DNA of 5,627 nucleotides from an uncultured Peptococcaceae bacterium (GTDB lineage Bacteria; Bacillota; Peptococcia; Peptococcales; Peptococcaceae). Made by a program: the position numbers and the translations under genes. Below the pieces are notes generated by a model. That model did not search any database and had not been told where the DNA came from. It saw nothing but the letters and a program-made list of their open reading frames with translations. Positions within the stretch are counted from its first letter, which is position 1. Each line of letters begins with the position of its first letter. Positions 1 to 3,882 of the stretch are shown here, one piece after another. The DNA lies in assembly GCA_958451915.1 (NCBI GenBank), contig CAUDRX010000153.1, positions 1 through 5,627 of the forward strand. Reading direction: 5' to 3'.

Positions 1-1079
1 TAAAACTGTCTATAGAAGGCCATCAGGTGCTGCCAATAGTCGTCGATGGCGTCTTCCCCCCAGATGTTTTCGACTTTGAAGAGGGTGGGCATAAGCCCAG
101 ATTGGCGGCACAGGTGGTTGGTGGATTGGCGAAGAGTGTGGTTTTCCGGTCGTTCTGTGCGAAGGGCCTCAAACGTTCCATCTTCTGCCAATTCTTGCAG
201 AATCTGAGTGAAACTGGCCATTTCCCCGGTATCTCCGATTTTGAAGCGGTATTTATCTAGGATTTTACTCGCCAGATAGCGCACGTAGACGCTGGCGCAT
301 TCTTCGTCTTCAGTATCGTAGCGTTTACCGATGTCCAATAGATCCGCGCTGATCTGATGCGCATATACGTTGCGATAGGAAACTTCAAATCGTGTCCAAT
401 TGTCACATGCTATGGCTTCATCCAAGCGAAAGCCATGCTTTACGATTTGTTCCGCTCTTTTGTCGTAGATTTTGAGCTTTGCGGGTGTATTTTCTTTCTT
501 GGAGCCAATGGTGATGGTCTGAACGTTCCAGTCGTTGGTGATGCAGCTGAACTTGCGTTTGCTATTTCTTTCGCGATGATCGATGACGACCATATCCTGC
601 TCTTCCAGCGCTTTGTAGATGCGATGCACATTGACGGCGTCGCCATAATTGAGATAGTCGGCGGTGATGTCAATGCGGCTCAGGCGCATGGAATAGTATG
701 GGGATTGAATCGTCCTGAGGAAGTCTGCCACATTTGGCGTGACGCCATACGTTTCCCGGTAGGCCGCTTGATATTCAGCCCATGCCTGGGCTGAAAAGGC
801 AACAGTGATACCACGTTTTGGTTCGGTGACATGCCAGGCGATAGCAAAGTACCACGGCACCTTGTCAAAGGTCAGGGCATCAGAGGATCCTTGTGGTCGT
901 TTGCCCGTCATAAGGGCCAAGGAGCCGAAGAAATTCTCAATTTCCGAACAATGAACGAAGTCGGCCACAATGCGTTTCGCAATGGCTGGCCAAGCGTCTA
1001 GATCGTCAATCTTCCGCTTGGATTGTAAGACGACGGTGAACTGATCCACTCCAATCAAACAGGATGGTAGTTTTTCCAT
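1..1079 (-). CDS. Rep_trans-family relaxase / replication initiator (NicK, Tn916 Orf20, MobT-like), C-terminus cut by window edge
   Basis: The frame is open for 359 codons from ATG at 1079 down to the left edge with no stop, so the C-terminus is missing. Three blocks typical of the Rep_trans family (pT181 RepC, ICEBs1 NicK, Tn916 Orf20) appear in order: MRLSRIDITADYLN at residues 131-144, TITIGSKK...LKIYDKRAEQ at 188-211, and WTRFEVSYRNVYA at 228-240. By analogy the Tyr of IYDK (about Y205) is the likely nucleophile that nicks one strand and stays bound to its 5' end; the acidic residues at D137, D141 and E232 are candidate metal ligands. Known members start rolling-circle replication and conjugative transfer of the element. 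The start is supported by a GAAAGGAG ribosome site. The gene follows the FtsK-like gene after a 200-base non-coding stretch that probably contains its target. A mobilisable-plasmid Rep is the main alternative, but the neighbours favour an ICE. Confidence 0.9.
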   Translation of the reverse strand, partial: MEKLPSCLIGVDQFTVVLQSKRKIDDLDAWPAIAKRIVADFVHCSEIENFFGSLALMTGKRPQGSSDALTFDKVPWYFAIAWHVTEPKRGITVAFSAQAWAEYQAAYRETYGVTPNVADFLRTIQSPYYSMRLSRIDITADYLNYGDAVNVHRIYKALEEQDMVVIDHRERNSKRKFSCITNDWNVQTITIGSKKENTPAKLKIYDKRAEQIVKHGFRLDEAIACDNWTRFEVSYRNVYAHQISADLLDIGKRYDTEDEECASVYVRYLASKILDKYRFKIGDTGEMASFTQILQELAEDGTFEALRTERPENHTLRQSTNHLCRQSGLMPTLFKVENIWGEDAIDDYWQHLMAFYRQF

Positions 1080-1089
1080 AAAGCGTTTT

Positions 1090-1097
1090 CTCCTTTC
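1090..1097 (-). promoter_or_regulatory. Ribosome binding site of the relaxase gene
   Basis: The lower strand reads GAAAGGAG, ending 10 bases before the ATG at 1079. This fixes the start and shows that the relaxase has its own translation signal rather than being coupled to the FtsK-like gene upstream. Confidence 0.7.
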
Positions 1098-1106
1098 TGA
1101 TTCTTT

Positions 1107-1137
1107 GCGATCCCTGTCATTACCTATTAGGGATCGC
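1107..1137. repeat. Stem-loop A of the candidate origin: perfect 9-bp inverted repeat
   Basis: The arms are GCGATCCCT (1107-1115) and AGGGATCGC (1129-1137), perfectly complementary, with a 13-base loop at 1116-1128. It is the hairpin nearest the relaxase start and contains the CTAATAG motif on the lower strand, so it is the best candidate for the relaxase recognition and nicking hairpin. Confidence 0.75.
1124..1130 (-). promoter_or_regulatory. CTAATAG: candidate nick-site motif for the relaxase
   Basis: Read on the lower strand, 1130 to 1124 is CTAATAG. Its first two bases are in the 3' arm of stem-loop A (upper-strand numbering) and the rest lies in the loop. From memory, pT181-family initiators nick within CTAATAG and ICEBs1 NicK within a GCTAACAG context. 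The match is short, so it carries weight only because of its hairpin and its position next to the gene for such an enzyme. Confidence 0.4.
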
Positions 1138-1159
1138 TTGATAATGTACTTGATGTTCC

Positions 1160-1211
1160 AGCATTCCTATCTGGAGCAACCAGGAATAGACCGATTGCTC
1201 TATGGAATGCT
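1160..1211. repeat. Stem-loop B of the candidate origin: long two-part stem
   Basis: Outer arms AGCATTCC (1160-1167) and GGAATGCT (1204-1211) pair perfectly. After a small asymmetric internal loop (1168-1171 against 1203), inner arms 1172-1179 and 1195-1202 pair over 8 positions including one G-T pair. A 15-base terminal loop closes the structure. Together this is about 16 paired positions, far more than expected by chance, and it suits a structured origin or single-strand origin. Confidence 0.65.
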
Positions 1212-1220
1212 TCTTAATAT

Positions 1221-1245
1221 CCGCTGCCGGATAAACCGGCAGCGG
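1221..1245. repeat. Stem-loop C of the candidate origin: perfect 10-bp G+C-rich hairpin
   Basis: CCGCTGCCGG (1221-1230) and CCGGCAGCGG (1236-1245) are exact reverse complements separated by the 5-base loop ATAAA. Neither strand has a T-run after the stem, so it does not look like an intrinsic terminator even though it sits downstream of the FtsK-like gene. It fits a protein-binding or strand-folding element of the origin. Confidence 0.8.
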
Positions 1246-1246
1246 C

Positions 1247-1277
1247 GCGGTCCGGCGGGCTGTCGCCCGGCGGCCGC
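1247..1277. repeat. Stem-loop D of the candidate origin: imperfect G+C-rich hairpin
   Basis: GCGG (1247-1250) pairs with CCGC (1274-1277). After a one-base bulge (1251) the stem continues through 1252-1260 against 1265-1273 with one mismatch, closed by the 4-base loop TGTC. There are 12 paired positions. It ends 6 bases from the stop codon of the FtsK-like gene and is followed on the lower strand directly by stem-loop C. Confidence 0.65.
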
Positions 1278-1282
1278 AGTGG

Positions 1283-2671
1283 TTAATCATAGTACCGAGA
1301 TAACAGCGTCCTAAGCACTTCATACTCTGGAAAGTCCAGCTTAGGAAACTGGACAAAAGACGGATTATCATGAATCCCATCGGTTGACGAGACCCATGCA
1401 TCGCCCTGAGCGTAGCGCCTTTCTGGAAGCGCCTCCATCTTTTCGCTGCTCCATAACAGCATGCCTTCCTGCTTCGTCGGGCGCATGAGGATCTTGGTGC
1501 CCATGGCTGAACGAATCATGGATGGTACGCCCGCCGATTCGACAGAGGCTTCTGCAGTCGAGAGGATGACGTAGCATCCGGCAGAAGCACCCATGGTGAC
1601 GAGGACTTTGACCATATCTTGCAATGCCTGTAGAGAGTAGTTCGGATCATCTCGAGGTGCTTTCTTAGGCATGAGAGTCTGAAAAGCGACCCATTCGTCG
1701 ATGAAAAGGACGCTTGGGTGCATGCCAGCTTCCCACCACATCACGGGACGCCCGTACTGCTCAGATAAATTATCCAGCACTTTCTGGCGCTTCCGGCGCG
1801 TGGCTTCAAATTCTCGCAGCGCTTGCAACATGCCTTTGGCGCTGCCATCTTCGTCTGGCGACATGGTGTGCGGCAAACGGCTCAACTCTGCGCCCTTTGG
1901 ATCGAGAATGAAAATCTTGGATCCGTATTCATCCGGTCCATGAGCGAGGAGCTGGATAATCATGCTCTCTACCGCCGTGGTCTTGCCGGAGCGGGTCTTG
2001 CCCACCATAAGGATGCTCCCCGACTTGGTCAAGTCCAGCGAGAAGCCATCCTGAACGATGATCTGAGTGACGCGTTCGCTGTAAAGTTCCAACGGCGACA
2101 CAGCGATGATCTTGCGGCTCTTTGTTACATCTTCTATGATGTACGATACATACGATGACGCTGGATCTTCATCCACCGCCACGACAGCCCAACCGGCATA
2201 ATCACCGGTGAGGCCTGAGCTGATGATCTTAGGGAGCTTCACTAATGTATCCGCCGAACACGCCGTGGTGTCGATGGTCACGCTGTAACGGCCTTCACTA
2301 TCATCTTTAACAGTTAAAGAAGGAATAACCGAGTCATTTTTCAAGCCAAGTGGATTACCACCAGCCTTAGCAAACAAGCGATAGCGAAGCATCTGCCGAA
2401 TGGCGATGCGTTCTGGCGTGTACTTTTCAAGCAAAAAAGCTACTCCGAACGATACCAACGCTAAGCTCCAAAATGTAAGCATCCAATTTGCGACAGAGTC
2501 TGCTATAGCTTTCAAATTAACTCCGTCATAGCTCCCTAATTGATGTAAACTATTTGCAAAAAATAAAGGAAGTGTCCCTAACGCAAAAAAAATGTATCCG
2601 AGTAAAGTAATTTTTTTCGCGGGCGGCCAAAAGGCCACCCGCGACTGTTCCCCATACCGACGAGGTATCAT
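1283..2671 (-). CDS. FtsK/SpoIIIE-type conjugative coupling ATPase (TcpA, ConQ, Tn916 Orf21-like)
   Basis: This 462-residue protein has two probable membrane segments near the N-terminus (about residues 20-41 and 63-81). A cytoplasmic ATPase follows, with Walker A GKTRSGKT at 224-231, the FtsK-like ILDPKG block at 255-260 and Walker B VLFIDEW at 321-327. Proteins of this group bring the relaxase-DNA complex to the mating channel at the membrane and power DNA passage. Length and order match the Tn916/ICEBs1 coupling proteins. The start codon overlaps the stop of the HelP-like gene (ATGA), and GAGG lies 7 bases upstream, so translation is probably coupled. The usual Q-R-P motif after the late hydrophobic strand is not seen; the corresponding stretch reads ILSTAEASVES (369-379). 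It could be called an FtsK homologue in general, but the neighbours indicate the conjugative type. Confidence 0.9.
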   Translation of the reverse strand: MIPRRYGEQSRVAFWPPAKKITLLGYIFFALGTLPLFFANSLHQLGSYDGVNLKAIADSVANWMLTFWSLALVSFGVAFLLEKYTPERIAIRQMLRYRLFAKAGGNPLGLKNDSVIPSLTVKDDSEGRYSVTIDTTACSADTLVKLPKIISSGLTGDYAGWAVVAVDEDPASSYVSYIIEDVTKSRKIIAVSPLELYSERVTQIIVQDGFSLDLTKSGSILMVGKTRSGKTTAVESMIIQLLAHGPDEYGSKIFILDPKGAELSRLPHTMSPDEDGSAKGMLQALREFEATRRKRQKVLDNLSEQYGRPVMWWEAGMHPSVLFIDEWVAFQTLMPKKAPRDDPNYSLQALQDMVKVLVTMGASAGCYVILSTAEASVESAGVPSMIRSAMGTKILMRPTKQEGMLLWSSEKMEALPERRYAQGDAWVSSTDGIHDNPSFVQFPKLDFPEYEVLRTLLSRYYD

Positions 2672-3030
2672 TTCTTCGCCTCAGCATGCACTTTGACAAC
2701 ATCATCTGCCGTGATAGACAGCTGGTTGCGATAATCACCGTACACAACGGCCTCAGCTCCCTTTGGAACAACAATATCGCCAACTTTGACAACTACGTCG
2801 TTCTTACGAACCTTAAACACCAGCTTCTCGTAGAGATTGGTCTGCACATTGCCATCTGCCCCTGGCTGGTAAGGCGTATCGTCCTTGATAATGACGACCT
2901 CCACCTTCGTGCCAAGCCGTGCCTTAGTGGCGTAATCCTCCCAGGCACTAATATTGGTGACCATCAGTTGCATCTTTGCAATAAAGCCTCCGAGGTCATA
3001 CTTCTCGTGGTCCTTAACATGTTTAAGCAT
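2668..3030 (-). CDS. DUF961-family protein (HelP/YdcP, Tn916 Orf22/23-like), probable helicase processivity factor
   Basis: This 120-residue protein has no membrane segment. Blocks that resemble the DUF961 family are TKVEVVIIKDD (41-51), NLYEKLVFKV (65-74) and the C-terminal AVVYGDYRNQLSITADD (94-110). In ICEBs1 the DUF961 member HelP helps the host PcrA helicase unwind the nicked element for rolling-circle replication and transfer, so the same role is inferred here. The ATG at 3030 is preceded by GAAAGG at 3041-3046, 10 bases upstream. The stop codon overlaps the FtsK-like start by ATGA, placing both in one operon with the relaxase downstream. Only one DUF961 gene is present, as in ICEBs1, whereas Tn916 has two. 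The family assignment rests on recalled motifs and the gene order. Confidence 0.8.
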   Translation of the reverse strand: MLKHVKDHEKYDLGGFIAKMQLMVTNISAWEDYATKARLGTKVEVVIIKDDTPYQPGADGNVQTNLYEKLVFKVRKNDVVVKVGDIVVPKGAEAVVYGDYRNQLSITADDVVKVHAEAKK

Positions 3031-3203
3031 ATTCTCAACACCTTTCTTAATAATATTGCAATCGCGCCGGCTGGCTCTTGATTACATTACCAGAATACCC
3101 CCAACGAAAACCGAACTGAACGACACATATGTCGCAGTTTGCATTTCCAGCAATTTCTCTTTTAAATTCAACGACCGTCTCTTGAATGAATTTCGACTAC
3201 TTA
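3031..3203 (-). promoter_or_regulatory. Leader region of the transfer operon with two weak promoter candidates
   Basis: This gap between the regulator gene and the HelP-like gene probably drives the transfer operon. One candidate is TTGCTG (3148-3153) and TATGTG (3124-3129) with an 18-base spacer; its -10 lies inside the hairpin at 3114-3139, so a bound factor or folding there could control it. The other is TTTTCG (3105-3110) and TGTAAT (3081-3086), also with 18 bases, giving a leader of about 45 bases. Neither matches the consensus well, and readthrough from the regulator gene is possible. Confidence 0.3.
3114..3139 (-). terminator. Hairpin in the operon leader: weak terminator, attenuator or operator
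   Basis: On the lower strand AACTG-CGACA pairs with TGTCG-TT-CAGTT, giving ten base pairs with a two-base bulge and the loop TATG. It is followed by CGGTTTTCG, only a poor T-run. It lies after the regulator stop and before the HelP-like gene. Its 5' arm, AAACTGCGACAT (3129-3140), recurs exactly in the hairpin at 4179-4212. A weak terminator or a regulator-binding dyad are both possible. Confidence 0.4.
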
Positions 3204-3533
3204 TTACTCTCCTTCTACGTATGTTCTTACAAAACGCGTGATATCCTGTTGAATATCCATCTGCTCTTCCGGTGATACATTTAGAGCTTCATAAAACATA
3301 CACAAGTTATATATGTTAGGCAAAGGGCCTACACAACTCACCATGCGTTCCACCGTCCGTTGCGAACACAAACATCTCTCAGCAACCTCAGCAAGTGTCA
3401 ATTCTTTTCCTCCCTGAATATTTTTCGATTTTGCTCGCTCTCTTTCATAAATCCCACTCAATCTGCTCCCCAAGACCTGCTTCAGGTCTACTCTTCCTTG
3501 TTTGTCAAATCCGTCCTTAATTTCCTTAGACAT
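3204..3533 (-). CDS. Small helix-turn-helix (XRE-like) regulator
   Basis: The protein has 109 residues if it begins at the ATG at 3533. That start has GGAGG 8 bases upstream. A longer version from GTG at 3548 would have its start codon next to this same GGAGG and no ribosome site of its own, so it is rejected. Residues 45-66 (LTLAEVAERCLCSQRTVERM and following) fit a helix-turn-helix, with a recognition helix around 57-66; after it comes a helical tail ending in VRTYVEGE. The charged N-terminal 40 residues show no known motif. Lying just upstream of the transfer operon on the same strand, and opposite a divergent gene, it is well placed to control one or both. No protease or second repressor is seen. 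The DNA-binding role is likely; its target and sign of action are inferred. Confidence 0.7.
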   Translation of the reverse strand: MSKEIKDGFDKQGRVDLKQVLGSRLSGIYERERAKSKNIQGGKELTLAEVAERCLCSQRTVERMVSCVGPLPNIYNLCMFYEALNVSPEEQMDIQQDITRFVRTYVEGE

Positions 3534-3541
3534 ATAAAAGA

Positions 3542-3546
3542 CCTCC
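3542..3546 (-). promoter_or_regulatory. Ribosome binding site that decides the regulator start
   Basis: GGAGG on the lower strand ends 8 bases before the ATG at 3533. It overlaps the alternative GTG start at 3546-3548, which therefore cannot use it. This supports the 109-residue form. Confidence 0.75.
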
Positions 3547-3557
3547 ACTTTCTATCC

Positions 3558-3574
3558 AAAATGGAGATCTCATT
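3558..3574. repeat. Imperfect palindrome with AATGGAG half-site, possible operator
   Basis: AAATGGAGATCTCATTT is symmetrical around GAGATCTC apart from one extra G. It lies 25 bases upstream of the regulator start, within the probable leader, and shares AATGGAG with the dyad at 3612-3629. Autoregulation by the helix-turn-helix protein is a reasonable guess. Confidence 0.35.
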
Positions 3575-3611
3575 TATCAGTTACTCTGGCGCACGAAAAT
3601 CACCGCAACCT

Positions 3612-3629
3612 AATGGAGCTAACTCCATT
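3612..3629. repeat. 7-bp inverted repeat AATGGAG-CTAA-CTCCATT, possible operator
   Basis: The arms 3612-3618 and 3623-3629 are perfectly complementary with a 4-base spacer. The half-site recurs at 3559-3565. Two similar dyads upstream of a DNA-binding-protein gene suggest binding sites, though a small RNA hairpin in the leader is an alternative. Confidence 0.4.
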
Positions 3630-3663
3630 TCAGATGCAGCTGCTCGCTCAAAAAGTAGCTGTA

Positions 3664-3691
3664 AAAATATTTAATTGTATCTATCGTTCAA
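3664..3691 (-). promoter_or_regulatory. Possible promoter of the regulator gene
   Basis: On the lower strand TTGAAC (3686-3691) and TATTTT (3664-3669) are separated by 16 bases. Each box matches four of six consensus bases. The -35 box abuts the CTATCG half-site at 3681-3686, so a factor bound there could control it. The leader would be about 120 bases and would include both AATGGAG dyads. Confidence 0.3.
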
Positions 3692-3729
3692 TGTTGAGCT
3701 ATCGTGATCAGCGATATCATAAGCGATAG
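3681..3729. repeat. Cluster of CTATCG / CGATA(G) half-sites
   Basis: CTATCG occurs at 3681-3686 and 3699-3704, and the inverse CGATA or CGATAG at 3712-3716 and 3724-3729. Thus two sites face one way and two the other, with inner pairs forming TATCG-7-CGATA and CTATCG-19-CGATAG dyads. Four copies in under 50 bases in a divergent control region look like an operator array. Confidence 0.4.
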
Positions 3730-3745
3730 GCTTTTTAGCAACAGC

Positions 3746-3783
3746 TTGCATTCATATGCATTGAGTGATAAAATGCATATAAA
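3746..3783 (+). promoter_or_regulatory. Possible promoter of the large divergent gene, with an inverted repeat
   Basis: TTGCAT (3746-3751) with GATAAA (3767-3772) is spaced by 15 bases, which is short. An extended -10 reading of TGC followed by ATATAA (around 3774-3782) is an alternative. A perfect inverted repeat ATATGCAT (3754-3761) and ATGCATAT (3773-3780), with 11 bases between the arms, covers the same stretch and could be an operator. The leader to the ATG at 3883 would be about 100 bases and includes small weak dyads. Confidence 0.3.
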
Positions 3784-3870
3784 TCCAAGAGTTCAAACAC
3801 TCTGTGCTATACCATCAAGATAACGTTTGATTTGTTTTTCGCAATGGCACTGAGCGTTTCTTTCGTTTTT

Positions 3871-3876
3871 GAGGAG
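3871..3876 (+). promoter_or_regulatory. Ribosome binding site of the large divergent gene
   Basis: GAGGAG lies 6 bases before the ATG at 3883. An in-frame ATG at 3844, 13 codons upstream, has no ribosome site, so 3883 is preferred. Confidence 0.65.
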
Positions 3877-3882
3877 CTAAAA

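Larger units (their letters stand above)
1100..1282 (-). other. Candidate origin of transfer / double-strand origin (oriT/dso) between the coupling-protein and relaxase genes
   Basis: This non-coding gap of about 200 bases is almost fully occupied by four successive inverted repeats (1107-1137, 1160-1211, 1221-1245, 1247-1277). It lies directly upstream of the relaxase gene. In Tn916 the oriT lies between orf21 and orf20, and in ICEBs1 it lies at the 5' end of nicK, so position, structure and neighbour gene all agree. The lower strand carries CTAATAG at the loop/stem border of the first hairpin. This resembles the nick-site core that I recall for pT181-type origins (CTAATAG) and ICEBs1 (CTAACAG). 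The function is inferred; the structures are read directly. A single-strand origin could be part of the same region. Confidence 0.6.
3534..3882. other. Divergent intergenic control region
   Basis: About 350 bases separate the lower-strand regulator from the upper-strand large gene. No convincing gene lies here. It holds two AATGGAG dyads (3558-3574, 3612-3629), a cluster of CTATCG half-sites (3681-3729), a TATGCAT inverted repeat (3754-3780), possible promoters in both directions and a PvuII-like palindrome GCAGCTGC (3636-3643). The density of dyads suggests control of both divergent genes. Confidence 0.6.

Noticed and set aside
27..794. Upper-strand open frames across the relaxase gene
   Set aside because: They are shadows of the 359-codon lower-strand frame, which has clear Rep_trans motifs and a ribosome site.
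1221..1245. Perfect G+C-rich hairpin as terminator of the FtsK-like gene
   Set aside because: No T-run follows the stem on either strand, and the relaxase gene lies directly downstream on the same strand.
1105..1401. Short open frames on both strands across the candidate origin
   Set aside because: They run through perfect inverted repeats, have no convincing ribosome sites and overlap the end of the FtsK-like gene in the wrong frame.
1701..2158. Upper-strand open frames inside the FtsK-like gene
   Set aside because: They are antisense to the Walker A/B region of a well-supported gene.
2686..3241. Upper-strand open frames over the HelP-like gene and leader
   Set aside because: The lower-strand frame has family motifs, a ribosome site and an ATGA overlap; the opposite frames have none of these.
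3534..3548. Longer regulator form starting at GTG 3548
   Set aside because: The GTG overlaps the GGAGG that serves the ATG at 3533 and has no ribosome site of its own.
3844..3882. In-frame upstream ATG adding 13 residues to the cargo protein
   Set aside because: It has no ribosome site, while the ATG at 3883 has GAGGAG at good spacing within this extension.
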